From: Haliclona indistincta
Taxonomy: Eukaryota; Porifera; Demospongiae; Haplosclerida; Chalinidae
Assembly: GCA_964017065.1 (NCBI GenBank)
Contig: OZ024791.1
Location: 2,985,410-3,049,409 of the forward strand
Direction of reading: 5' to 3'
Length of the DNA: 64,000 bases
A program made the translations under genes and the position numbers. Below are positions 21,601 through 33,529 of the stretch, piece after piece. The first letter of the stretch is position 1; each line of letters starts with the position of its first letter. The notes beneath the pieces are model-generated. The model was given only the letters and a program-made list of their open reading frames with translations. It did no database searches and was not told the DNA's origin.

Positions 21601-24600
21601 AATGAGAGAGACGAACAAGAAAAGGCAGGAAGGTTAGGATAACTCACAGGTAGAGATGTCAGCATGTTGCTTTCTAGACCAATTTCCTTCAGCTGGTTGC
21701 ACTGACAAAGTGTTGCTGGTAGTTCTTTTAGCTTGTTGTAACGAAGGCCAAGTCGACGGAGAGAGTGGAGGTTGCCTACTGTAACCGGCAATGAGAGGAG
21801 ATCGTTGTGTTGAACCTCGAGAAACACCAACTGTCGAAGATTACCAATCTCTGCAGAAAGATTATGTGTCTGTTACTTGTTAAGGTGATCTTTATAGTTA
21901 TTGTATCATCATAACATGCTGGTACTATACTTTCACTCACACTACAATGGCCTCTTACCGTCTGGAAGGCTCTCAAGATGATTGTTAGATACATCCAATG
22001 CAGTGAGCTGTGTCAGGTGCCCGATCTCAGCTGGTAACTCCTTAATCTTGTTCTCTCTCAAAATCAATGAGGTTAGATTCTGAAGGTAAAAGACACATGG
22101 TTAACAAACTTTCATTAACAACAAAGAAACCATTACAAGCAAACAAACAAATTATAGTATACATCTACATTGCTTCCACACCCTTGGCAGGCACTCATAC
22201 TGTACACACTTAAGGGATGATTCTCAGTAATTGTGCAACATGATCTAACCAACACAGTACCATTTGATCTCTCTGTCCTTTACAATGTTTGGGGTGATTG
22301 TTACATACATATTTGGCTTACAACTAGTTTAGCAATGGAGCACAATGTTGCTAATGCCTCTTGCTCAGTACAGCATACGGGCTACATTTATGTCTCTGTC
22401 GTAATTAGGCGCTGAATGGTAATATCATTTGCACAAAGCTTCATTGATGTGCTTCCCTCAGGAGCATGACAACAACCAGGCTACACATATTCTCACGTAA
22501 TGGTGTCATGATCAATACTGTACCTTGCTATAAACCATTGACACACACAATGTAATATCTTACCGCCAGATTCCCAATGGCAGGATGAACAGTGGTTATC
22601 TTGTTAAAACGAAGGTACAGTGTCTGCAGAGAGACCAGCTCATAGACCACTGGAGGAATCTCCCTCAGCTTGTTGTGTCTCAGATCAAGCACACGCAGAC
22701 ACCCAGCTAACTGACGCAACTCCCCTGAAAACACAGCAACAAAGTTAAAGTAGCACCATAAGCAAAGACAATATCAACACAGAAGTGACATAGCAAGGAT
22801 GTCAAGCTGACTTTCCCAATAAAAATTATCATAAGCACACACAATCATACCAGGGAGCTCGGTGATGTTGTTCTCATTCAAAGCTAGATTTCGAAGTTTC
22901 TTAAGATGACCAACTTCAGGAGGAAGCATCGTCAAGCGATTGCTATAGAGATATAGCTCTTCTAATAAAGGCACCTGCAGAATATTTGGGAACACATTAC
23001 ACAATAATCTTGCAGTTTACTCAACAGTTCAATTTACATAAGTTACATGTGACAACAAATGTAAAGAGAATTAAGAACAAAACCATAAACACCACTCTAT
23101 AGCTGTGTAACACACACTCAAGCCCACAACCCTTATGAATGGAATGATGACAAATGTACCATGACAAGTTGGAATGCATTTAATAACTGACCTCTTTAAT
23201 GTTAGTAGGTAAAAGTCCAAGCTAAAAGGAGAGAGAATTCACATTTTTATACTCAAAAAAAGTACATACGTCTAGTTTGCTGAGATCCAAAATGGAAGAT
23301 TTCTCCTCCTTGCATTCTTTAATCTTCTTTTTTATCTCCTGAGAAGGTACAATATGATAGCTATACCACACACAATATGTGATGACACTAATACACATCC
23401 TCCCACACAACAATCTAGGAAGCAACAGTACAAAATTCCTCAATGAACACTCCTCAAATCAGCAACAACAAAGTACAATTCACTAGAGTGCAGGCTGACA
23501 ATGACAGGACAGGAAGGAAAGCCACTACACAAATAATGCCTGATCTTTATTCAGGTCACCTCTCTCTCACTCACCACTCACTAGAATGAACTAAACTAAT
23601 GCATTCCAAATCAGGATAATGTCAGTGCTTACTGTATATTCACAACATGAAACTACATTTCATTATGCAGTATTGGTGTAAAACAGTAAAAACAAACTAC
23701 CTGACCATAATATGTGTCATCTAGCACATGATATTTCTACCAATAACAGTTGTTCTATCTTCTCCATACATGTACATGTACAATAAGCCGCCAGCAATCA
23801 TTCTCAATAGCAATAACTGTAGCACGGTCAACTATACACAATGCAATAGCAGGACATACCGAGCATTATACCAACAAGTAACACAACATAGTGACTATTT
23901 CCTAGCTGATAACACACAACTAAGACATTTGCTTCAGCAGCAGCATTGCTCTTTTAAAACAGCTGTAGTATCAAAAAGAGCAGCTGCGTGTTTGTAAGCT
24001 CCTAAGTAACATTTCTATGGTCTGAGTCCGATATGCTGTGTGCGATAACACATGCTTTTTTTTTGTATTATAGTTCTCATAAGCAACACTTATTAAAGGT
24101 GCTGTGCACGATGATAACATATAGCGGGAATATTATAGCATTGTGAGCAGACTTTGCTAAATATCATTTCCAGTTCAAGCAATACAATAATTATTCCTGA
24201 CGCAATACAGCACACAGACTCATCTCATGCTGTATCTCACATTGTAGCACTCTGCGTGGGCGTACCAAAGGCGCCGCCCGTTCTATATTTTCCATAATGA
24301 GATACGGTTGACAATATAGCATGGCTGGGGATAATATAGCACGGTAAGCGGAGACTGACCTTGGCTCGACCTCGAGAAAAAGTCGCCCGGGCACAAAGAT
24401 TTAGCGACAGCAGCGAGCCGTCGTGCTACAAACCAATAAAAGCACCGTCTGCTCGTGCAATACGGGAATTATTGCGCTCAGGGTGTCGGTCTCGAGCACA
24501 CCCCTCACGCAATAATTCCCGTATTGCACTCGCAAGAGTCGCAACGGTGCTTTAACTAGTTAATAATTGCCAATGACAGCTTCAACTATGACATTCTATA

Positions 24601-25369
24601 ATCAGACACTAACCAAGACACAGCCTTGCTGCTGGTGCATAATTAGAAGGTATAATTTCTAGGAAGGAACAGGTAAAGGAACACTGCCTATGCAAACAGC
24701 TGCTCACCAATGATTCAACTATGTGTTAACACAATATCTTACTAATACCATTTATAGGATGGACATCAATATTATTACAAGTTAAGCTTGAAAGCAACCT
24801 GGTAGTCCGTGTAAACTAAAGACAACATAACTAGCATAGCACACTATAACAAATTCTTCTTAAACCGAAAAACAGTTTCGTTGGGATGCACATTGATCAA
24901 CCAACCCATTAACAACAACACCATTAGATAAACCCCAATAACTCGACATTAGTGCCAGTTTGTTTGGAATGAGTATTTGATGTAATATTGAATTATCTTG
25001 TTAACAACATCAACATGCAGCTCTGTACATCCCTCTCCTCACCGCTTGTGGTGCCACCACTGCTTTATTTCGTTTTCCACCAGTAATTTTGGCTTTTGCA
25101 CCGCCTTCAGCTTGAGGCATGGCTACCCGCACGTGCCTAGGGGTCTTCTGCTTTCTGTCGCCCGGTTCCGGTAATGCAAAACGAACTGTCCCGGAGCTAG
25201 CAGACGTTGTTGCGTCGTCGTCATCTCCTTTGCTTCCCTTTCCCTTCTTCATAGGCTTGTCTACCACGGCATTCTCAAAAGCGCTAGGAGGCATCGCATC
25301 ATCATCCTCGTCACTATCGTCATCACCGCGGAATGCGCCCTTCAGCTTACTCACAATTTTGTCCACCAT
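18623..25369 (-). CDS. SHOC2: SHOC2-like leucine-rich-repeat scaffold
   Basis: SHOC2 is the LRR scaffold that assembles the SHOC2-MRAS-PP1C phosphatase acting on RAF. More than ten exons lie on the minus strand. The probable first exon (25043-25369) encodes a charged, low-complexity N-terminus with an acidic [10 protein letters not shown] stretch. The next (23270-23338) reads [20 protein letters not shown], matching the SHOC2 N-cap. LRR exons follow in order with SHOC2-specific strings: [67 protein letters not shown] and [20 protein letters not shown], ending GGPSAIIQV. The vertebrate tail after IIQ (FLKMQGPYRAMV) was not found; the frame stops two codons after IIQ. The first exon's assignment is an inference from frame and position. 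The introns carry at least four repeats. Confidence 0.9.
19171..19195. repeat. (CT)n microsatellite in SHOC2 intron
   Basis: A short TC/CT dinucleotide run inside a SHOC2 intron; no other significance seen. Confidence 0.85.
19579..19969. mobile_element. hAT-like MITE in SHOC2 intron
   Basis: A 391-bp non-coding segment with terminal inverted repeats: left TGAGGCGGTGTTTACATGTA, right complement CAGGCGGCGTTTACACGGTG. Subterminal GTTTACACG motifs are repeated in both halves. Ends of this CAGGxGGxGTTTACACG type are typical of non-autonomous hAT elements. No convincing 8-bp target duplication was recognised in the flanks, so the superfamily call is tentative. Confidence 0.65.
20061..20169. mobile_element. 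Short foldback element in SHOC2 intron
   Basis: Inverted repeat of about 109 bp. The left arm is GCGGTTTGAAGAGATCTTG and the right arm is CGAAGATCTCTTCAAACCGC. The inner pair AATCACGTG and CACGTGATC flanks a short loop. No coding capacity. Confidence 0.8.
20860..20964. repeat. 21-bp minisatellite, five copies
   Basis: Exactly five units of CCCTTTAGTTACTGAATTATT (105 bp in total), two of which carry GATTTATT in place of GAATTATT. It sits in a SHOC2 intron. Confidence 0.95.
24440..24552. mobile_element. Foldback element in SHOC2 intron 1
   Basis: Arms AAGCACCGTCTGCTCGTGCA plus ATACGGGAATTATTGCG, and CGCAATAATTCCCGTATTGC plus the terminal CAACGGTGCTT, surround a short central spacer. The surrounding 24300-24440 is more GC-rich and CG-containing than the adjacent intron, consistent with inserted sequence. 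Confidence 0.78.
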
Positions 25370-25571
25370 GATCAAGTCTTAGCTGTCCTGTCAGAGTAAA
25401 ACAGGTAATAAGCTACAGTTTAGTCAGCTTGCAATACCTGAGAACGGCTGACACCTTCTTCTTGGCCTGCGGACGAAAAAATTTACACCCCTAGACCGGT
25501 GTCCGGATAATAAGAGCAAGACCGTTAAGCTTATCTAATTGAGCGAGGAAAGTAAAATAGAAATTGACAGC
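25370..25571. promoter_or_regulatory. Divergent promoter SHOC2 / CMC2
   Basis: The ATG codons of SHOC2 (minus) and CMC2 (plus) are about 200 bp apart, so a bidirectional promoter is inferred. Confidence 0.5.
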
Positions 25572-25805
25572 ATGCACCCATCTCTTGCTCCTCATCTACA
25601 CGGAGAAGAGTGTCGCAAGGTTATCGAACAGTTGCTTCGCTGCCACGAACAACACTCGATTGGCAAATTCTTTGGAAGCTGCAACGATCTTAAGCGCAGC
25701 CTTGATCGCTGCTTGTACAAGGAATATCTGGAACGTAGGAAACTTAACCACGAAAAAGCCCTGCAGATAAAGGAGGCGTATCGAAAGTTTTCCGAAGAAG
25801 GCTAA
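25572..25805 (+). CDS. CMC2: COX assembly mitochondrial protein 2 homolog
   Basis: A 77-aa twin CX9C protein, single exon. It begins MHPSLAPHLHGEECRKVIEQ, matching the N-terminus of CMC2 in animals and fungi. The cysteine pairs are C-x9-C (CRKVIEQLLRC) and C-x9-C (CNDLKRSLDRC). Such proteins are imported into the mitochondrial intermembrane space by the MIA40 relay and assist cytochrome c oxidase biogenesis. Length is the family's usual length. Start chosen at MHP, the conserved family start. The stop is only 10 bp upstream of the next gene's ATG on the same strand, so the two may be co-transcribed or have overlapping transcripts. Confidence 0.92.
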   Translation: MHPSLAPHLHGEECRKVIEQLLRCHEQHSIGKFFGSCNDLKRSLDRCLYKEYLERRKLNHEKALQIKEAYRKFSEEG

Positions 25806-25815
25806 AGGTGGCCCA

Positions 25816-27499
25816 ATGAGCTCTAAGCAGGTGCTTAACTCCAATGGGGGCAATTCTGACGTTGTGTCTCGCCCAGCAGACCAGCTCTCTGTTGCTCTCC
25901 AACGTCACATGCTCTCAATGAAAGGAGAATTCTTATCAGAAGATGGTCGTGGTGTGAACTACACAGAACTGTCTAAAAGTGATTCATTTAAAAACTATGT
26001 GGTGACTGCAGGAGAACTGAGGGGTGTAGATCTGACTGAATGTACAGAACAACAAAGGAAAGCATTCTTTATCAGTATCCTTTCATTCACCTATACATAT
26101 TATTACATCTACCTACTCAGGTTCTGTATTAATAGATAATGAATCAAGTAGTTCTTGTTGGCCATTTGACCAAGTGTAGTGGTAGACTGGTAGATAACTG
26201 TTTGAACACACAAACAAAATCAATTTATGAGAGTACGTAGTATTGTTTCTTACTTCATGATGATAGATATATACAATGCTCTTACTATTCATGGTCTGGT
26301 GGCCTCTCCATCTCTTCCTGGCTCTGTACTCGAGTTGAAGGGGTTTTGGCAGAACACCTGCTATAATATAGGAGGATATGTGTTTTCGCTTGATGACATT
26401 GAACATGGAATCCTGCGTGCCAATCGACCTCATCCATCCTCTCCAGAACCATTACTAAGAGATGGTGATCCTCGATTACAGTTTGTGATGGCTAAAGTAG
26501 ATCCACGGATACACTTTGCTCTGGTCTGTGGAGCTAAGGTCAGTGTTATATTGGATATGGGGGTGAAGGATGCTAGCTAGCATTTTATTTGTATTTAAAA
26601 TCATGACTTTTTAAGATTTTAGTGTTACATCGTGCCGGTGGACCTAAATTTTTGACTACCTAAATTATTATTCTGTACTTTTAGTCATGTCCAGCCGTCC
26701 AAGTTTACTCAGCTGAAAAATTAGATCGAGGCCTTGAAATGGCTGCTCTTAGTTTCTGTTCACAGGAAGTGACTGTGAATCCAGAGATGAACGCTGTAAG
26801 TCACCTCAAATGAACATGTCCCTTAGTGCATGTTGCAGTCGAAGATAATCATAGTGCTTCAAGTTGTTTAATAGCAATAGCTGGCAATGCACAAACAGTT
26901 TTTATCTGTGTCAGTTTCTTTTTAAAAATACCTTTAAATATTAATAAATGGGATTACATTATAGGCACAAACGTTGTGCAAGAGGTACAACACCCTGCCT
27001 TAATCTATGGGGTAATCTTATTGAATTTTTCTTCAGGTATCTTTGTCACAAATTTTCCAGTGGTATGCTACTGATTTTGGTGCTTCTACCTTGGAAGTTC
27101 TTCGGTATGTTCTCTATCTCATCTGGAACAGCTTATCATTCCAAACAGTGTACAACCATAGAGCATCGGAAAATTTGAATGCGAGAATTATACAGCCTAT
27201 AGTACAGCATGTGTTGATGGCCATACGATTCATACAATAAGGAAGTTTTTTGCAACATGTCAAGCGACTGAGACATTACCTCTGCACTGTTGTACACTCC
27301 TTGAAATGATGTGCTTCTCAAAATATGATTGTGTTATCACCATTATTGATAGCCAAAATGATGAGTATCTCCATCTTCTAGTTGGTTGCACCCACACCTG
27401 TCTAAAGAGGTGTCTGCTAGTCTTGATGAAGTTCTCAAGAAGACGACAGACATCTCCCTGCAGTATACCAAGTACAACTGGCTACTTAATAAACTCTAA
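25816..27499 (+). CDS. DUF547-domain protein
   Basis: Multi-exon gene encoding a DUF547 protein of unknown function. The first exon reads from MSSKQVLNS and ends at KAFFI. The acceptor before ATATACAATGCT restores the family hallmark FFINIYNALTIHGL. Further conserved parts are WQNTCYNIGGYVFSLDDIEH, then GILRANRP and RIHFALVCGAKSCPAVQVYS. A middle exon encodes QIFQWYATDFG, and the last coding exon encodes WLHPHLSKEVSAS and ends YNWLLNKL. DUF547 is best known from plants, bacteria and basal animals; a papain-like/transglutaminase-like fold has been proposed for some members, but no enzymatic role is claimed here. The gene starts 10 bp after CMC2. Confidence 0.82.
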
Positions 27500-27632
27500 C
27501 TTTTAGCTACCATTTATTGTACCATACTTGTTATTACTTAATCTCTGTTCAAAAATAATTTATTATTAGATTTTTGCTGTAAATAATACATTGATTTTAT
27601 TTACAGTGATGCATTTGTGAATAATTATTGTT

Positions 27633-30600
27633 TTAAACTCGTCTGCGTGGTTTTTCTGCTGGTATATTGAGAAATGGCTGATCCAATAGTTCATGTGCTG
27701 GTAGTCTCTTTGCAGGATCTCTGTGATTAACAAAAGACACACACCAGTTGGTCCCTAGCTAGATGACAACTCATTCATTACCTCAGCATGCAGATTAAAA
27801 AGAACGATTTAATTGACTCTGAGAACTGATCTGGAAGTGCTGGAGTGGATTGTCCTATTCCGATCTGGAACATGGCAGCTTCTGGTGGAAGGTCTCCCCT
27901 GAAACGAAATTACATTAAAAATGTGACCGTAAAAATAAGTTGTTTGGCTGACTCACCAAGGTGGTTTAGCTGTTGCCATTTCATGTACAGTGCATCCAAC
28001 ACTCCTGGATTGATGGAATTGGTCATGCCCGTCAGTGAAGAATGACATGATACTAACCAGATATCTGACTTCCTTCCATAACCCTGTCCACGAATGACTT
28101 CAGGAGCCATCCAATAAGGTGTACCACGCACTGAGTGAAATGCTATGCTGTTCTCCTGAATATAACGCTTGGCGCATCCAAAATCGATCAGCTTTATGAC
28201 ACCTTTCTGAGTGACCATAATATTTGCTCCCTTAATGTCGCGATGAATGATTCCGTTGTTATGTAGATAATCCACTCCCTGTACTATCTGCCGAGTGTAA
28301 TGACTAATGGTTCGCTCATCCAGTGAACCAAATCTAAAGATCATGAATTATTATTTAAATCACGGATCTGTTTTCTATACTATTCACCGTTTCAGTATAC
28401 TCTGAAGAGATCCACCTGCTATAAACTCCATGAAGATGTACACAGTAGCCAGGTGTATGTCAGCACCCCAATACTTCACAATGTTCCTGTGACACAAGCT
28501 GCGTAGAATATCCACCTCCAACTGTAGCTTTGAAAATTGCTGCAATTGTGAAATGTAATGCACGTATTATATCACTATGCTGTTTACCGCTTCAGCTCTT
28601 TCATCCGTTTCAACATCTAGATCTACTTCTTTTACAGCGATTAGCTTGGCTGAATCCATCAAGCCTTCCCATACCTAAAACAGAATGTAGAAAAAACTTG
28701 AATGCTAAATCCTAGCTTTACTTACCTTGCCAAATGCTCCTTTTCCAAGCAATCTTCCCTTCTTCCATTTAAGTTCCTCTCTCTCCTCCACAGGGTCTTC
28801 CTCTTCACTTGATGATTCAGAAGCTTCATCATGTCCAGAGTCTATTCCTTGTTTCTTGCTTCCTGGTCTGTCATCTGGTGAAAGGAGATGTCGAGGAAAT
28901 GGTGTCCTTCTTCCAATGAAGGAAGTGATGTATTCTCCTTCAGTAGTAAAAGGTTAAAAAAATAATTTTCTCTTCTTCTGCTTACCACTGCTACTGGATT
29001 CACAGCGAAGGTACTGCAGTTGATTCCAGATCGGTGACAGTGGTGCAGATCCATCTCTCACAGCATAATTCACCATAGCATTATCTTGTGGTGATACTAG
29101 ACCAGGATTGTGCTGTGGTGGGCTTTGAACTGCAGTCCTTTTCATCGACCGCTCCAAACTATCCACTTCAAATTGATCACTTGACGGAATGCTCAAACTT
29201 GCTTTTAGTGTCGAGTCTGTGGATCCATTTGTGTCTGGAGTTACTGGAGCTGTGTCTTTGTGAGGACTAGTTGCTTGATGTGATGAGGATTCTTTCACAA
29301 TTGCAAGGTGATGTTTGTTTGGTTGATGATGCTGTGTGTTAAGATGGTGTGGTGAGATTAGACTGCTGAGCTTTGATGGTCTCTGGCGTTGTTGTTGATG
29401 CCTCGTGGGTGGAGAAGGTGTGAACATTGGTGACACTACTGATGGCAGATAAAGATGCTGAGTAAGAAAATAAGAACAGTTTGGTGGAACCTTCATCAAT
29501 AATAATAACCTGTGCAGGCTGTTGTTGATGTAGTGATTGTCCAATACTTCTTCTCAATGGCTTCAAGCTTGTGAGAAGAAAAAAATCATAATGCAATATA
29601 TTAGAGATGTACCATACCTGCTTCCTCCTGTTGAATTAGAACGAGCTCTTGCCTTGATTGAGGATTGCCTTTGTGGTGGTACTGGGTTGGATGATTTTCG
29701 GTTTTGTCCTCCAAACCGCTGAACATGAAGCTTTTCTTTGTCTGCATCAACAGATACCAAAGCAACAGGTTGTAGGTTGTTAGCCAAGCTAGGGAGAGCT
29801 GGAAGTTGATCACTAGACCTTGCTCTGACTGGTTTAGCTCTACCTGCAACCATTGAAATTATGTTTTACTTATTAAATTTTTAGAAGATAATGATTGTTA
29901 CCATGTGGTTTGCCAGAGGTTGGTCCAGGAACTAATGGTAGGTTTACTAGGTTTTTTGAAGTCTCATGCAGTTCTGGTGATGTCGGAGACATGGGTGGAA
30001 GAGGTGTATGCGATGATGATGGTGGAGACCTCAGTGTGCCAGGAGAACTACACAGAGATTCACATGACCTAGACAGAGTTTGATACGATTGCTTGACCAA
30101 TGCGGCCACATGATTAGGACGTTTTCGATCCTTGAGCAAGCGTTGTTGCTGGTTCTTTGATCTTTCATCTTTGTTCTTTATATGTTGCAGTCTTCCTGAT
30201 GTTGACAGAAGGTCAGTTGTGGAGGTATTCTCCTCAGCAGAGCTATATTCAGCTGTGTCATCATGCCATGAGGTACGCCTTGTGGTTGATGCTACTGGAA
30301 TGGAGTGTCGTTTGCCTTCTAAATTTTGTCTAATCATTGCTCTTCGTGTGGCTGGCTTGATTCGATGATTGCCAGGAGCATCATACTCTAGTTCATCATC
30401 AGCTTCAACCTCACTTTGAGGCATGAAGTCATTCAAGCCTGCATGAAGTATAATGATATGTGGTGTATACACATAATTATTATATGACCAGTACCTCCAG
30501 CCATATCAGGTTCTTCATCTTCTTCCTCAAGATCCTTGGCATTTGTTAGTGTCTGGCTTTCAACTGAAATCTGTAGTAATGAATAGCAGCCAGATAATAA

Positions 30601-33135
30601 TGTAATGAATGCTGATACGTTGTATTTTCCGCTACCTGTCGATTGGTGATAAAAAATGGCTTCCTACTTAATTTGCTGGTGGCATCAACATCAAGTGGTG
30701 ATACTATCTCAGATGGATATTCCTCTTCACCTTGTACAGTTTGGTCTCCATTACCAACATCAACATCATCATCACAACTAATGCTGTTAGTCCTAGAGTC
30801 TGTGCTATCTGAGTTCTTACGCTTAGCTTGCTCAGTCCATGCCTCTGGTTATGAAAAGAAGATAATATTGAATGAAAATTTAGATCAATTCTTTACCTTT
30901 AAGAATGTGCACCATGCCAGGCCTAGTTGCTAATGACAAAGCTGACTCTCCTCTTTTGTCTACAGCTGTGACATCTGCTCCATGAGAGAGGAGGAATTTG
31001 GCTGCTTCTGTATGACCTTCCCGAGCCTATTGATAAACAATAATCTGTGTCTGATCTGTGTTGGTACTTTCGTGCACTCTCATTATTCGAATGCTTCTGG
31101 TATTTTTGGAATGAAAAAAGAACACATTAATTTTACCGTGAGCATGAGAGGAGTGTCTCCATTTTCTCCAGCTTTGATGTTGACATTTGCACCCTCTTCA
31201 ACCAGTGCCACTACAATAGCAGTATGTCCCTTTTGAGACGCAGTATGTAGCGGAGAGTAGCAGTCATTGTCTGAGTAGTCTGTATTGTGGTAGAAATTGA
31301 AGATGAATAATATATTGTAATAAAAATTATTTCTCCATTCCCTTACCTATGTGGCTTCCATTTTGCAGCAGAAGAGAAACCATTTTACGAGCATGCACAC
31401 TACCAGTGGATGCTATAAGATGCAAAGCACTACGTCCTTTATGATCACTTGCATTCACATTCCTAAATAATTGGTACCAGTAGTTGTGTCATGCTACAGC
31501 GGTTTTATTACTTCTTGTAAGGGTAAAGCACAAACTGTAGAGCATAGACCGTAAAGCGTGGAGCACTAATGTGTAAAAATGCCACTAAGTCTTTGATCAT
31601 GCTCCATTGTGTGAATAAATAACCTGACACATTAGTGACTGCAAGGTGACGCTTTGCAAGAAGTAATAAGCCTTTGTACTTTCCACTAAGTACTTACGCT
31701 TGCTTTTTGATTAATTCCTCCACCACTTCAACTGGATTGTACTCGGTCTGCATTGCATGTTGAACTGCAAATTTGACATGATTCTAAATTCAAATTTTAT
31801 AAGTAGAATTCTTACCTTTGTCAAATAATTTAAGATCTTTTGTGACAAGAAGAAGCGGAGTCATTCCATCACTGTTGCGACAATTCACATCAATTCCTCT
31901 CCCAGACTGCATGCACCAAATTTAATCACAGCTAATGTGTGTTAATGTGTGATTGCGTACCAGTGATTTTCTAACAGACACAGCATCTCCTAGCCACGCT
32001 GACTGTAGTAATCCCTGTGCATTTGACCTCAGTGTTCCCTCGTGTTGAATTGAGTCTGTATGTACGTTGAATAGAGATACTTAGTATTCCAATCATTTGC
32101 TGCATAGTAAACCCATTTTTGCACAATATTGTGTCAATTGGAACCGGCTTTGCTGTGACTCTTTGGTAATTGTAAAGTTTTCTAAGCATTGGTCAGTGGA
32201 GCACAGCATTGCTGACCACAACAATAAAACTCTCATAGTTCGTAATGCTCTACTGGTACACAAGTATTTGAACAGTTGTTACTAAGTTAGGTGCATGTAC
32301 TTACCAATTATGAATTTTCGAGTCTTGGGTGATGCTACTTCTAGTGCTGTGTCTCCACTGTAATTTTGTAGTGAACAGTCTGCACTACGTTGCAATAATA
32401 ATCTTATAACCTATAGTGAGAGGTTGTATATTGACATAAGAGTATGGATGAATTTACGTTATGGCTGCCATTTCGAGCTGCTGCAATCAATGCTGTGTCA
32501 CCTGTATCACTGCACTTCATATCAATGATGCCACGACCATACTCCAACATTTTCTGGACTTGGTCACAGTTGCCAGCCTGCAATAATGTTACATGTATCA
32601 CTAAATAAAGTCATTATGACAAGTGTTAGTCTATAAAAGACACTGCAAATGCAATTCATCAGCATATGTTGCTACCTAACATATTCTATTGAATAGGTGT
32701 GGTTCATGTGAATGTAATTATACCTCAGCTGCTTCCAGTAGAGCACTTAAAGCACTACTTGGTCTGTAGACAAGAGAGAGAGAGAGATAGGAGAGGTTCC
32801 AATCACAGCATAGTGTTAATGTTTTAGCCCCAAGTGATGATAATTTTACTAATAGACACTCTGCAATAGCCATGCTAACACAGTACTGACTGTACAACAG
32901 TGAAAGTTCTCTTTGATCATTGCAGCTAAATTGTAAGTAGAACAATTCAGTGACAAGCACACAAGCAGAGTTTATATTTTCACTAATCAGTGTTCTGATA
33001 TTTCTGTAGCACCATGGTGCCTCTTTCTATATTCTTTGTCTTCCTTGATTAGTTGACTTACCGGGACGGCTTGAGAGCGTCAACAGCAATATGGTGATAC
33101 TGCCGTAGCACATCTTTAGATGGTCTCTTTGACAT
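27633..33135 (-). CDS. MAP3K19: MAP3K19-like kinase with N-terminal ankyrin repeats
   Basis: This is a STE11-family MAP kinase kinase kinase. The protein starts MSKRPSKDVLRQYHHIA and then runs through about eight ankyrin repeats (for example DTALIAAARNGSHN, GRSALHLIASTGS, CYSPLHTASQKGHTAIVVA and GDTPLMLTAREGHTEAAKFL). A long Ser/Pro/Gln-rich linker (about 28950-30900) follows, then a C-terminal kinase domain. Kinase motifs: glycine loop RLLGKGAFGKVWEG, catalytic Lys in LIAVKEVDLD, HRD loop IIHRDIKGANIM, DFG in LIDFGCAKR and activation end GTPYWMAPEVI, closing with PFLNIPAEKP. The kinase domain resembles vertebrate MAP3K19/YSK4 (GxIKLIDFGCA, SGYGRKSDIW), so it should be active. The ankyrin fusion is the notable part. 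The ATG follows the first coding acceptor; a non-coding 5' exon is likely near 33190-33360. Confidence 0.85.
31501..31672. mobile_element. MITE-like element in MAP3K19 intron
   Basis: The ends GGTTTTATTACTTCTTGTAA and complement GGCTTATTACTTCTTGCAAA form an imperfect terminal inverted repeat. A nested ACTAATGTG/CACATTAGT pair lies inside. The element is 172 bp, non-coding, and fills an intron between ankyrin exons. Confidence 0.68.
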
Positions 33136-33529
33136 AGTAGCCTAAGGGAAGGAGAAATACCAGTTATCAGCAAAGTTGTTTCAACTTACTTGCAGCAAAA
33201 AGCTTTAGTAGCACAGATTTAAGAGCAGCACGCCAATCTGTCAGCAGACTAGCTTGTGCTAGCACACGGGTGCCGATAGTTGATATATGCCTGGAGGACG
33301 CTGCTTTTCGCTGCTGTATGGGTGGGTCTCGTCGTAAATAATCAACCGCAGTGAGAAGCCTCACATTCCCGTAATGAATTCAATTATTAACTCTGACACA
33401 TGAGGCTGGACCGAGGGCTGGACTTGTCTCTATCCCAGCTCGCTGCTTTCTTATGTTAGATAATAGGAAGTTTCTGTGTGACATAAGAAGTAGGTTCTCA
33501 CTCTACCTTTTGACTTGAGTGTCTCTTTA
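33136..33529. promoter_or_regulatory. Divergent 5' region MAP3K19 / SLC35F
   Basis: This 394-bp region separates the two divergent start codons and contains the likely non-coding first exon of the kinase gene. The entire region recurs in inverted orientation at 49129-49522 within the duplicated segment. Confidence 0.5.

Noticed and set aside
23728..24555. Plus-strand ORFs inside SHOC2 intron 1
   Set aside because: Low-complexity or located in foldback repeats; no recognisable protein.
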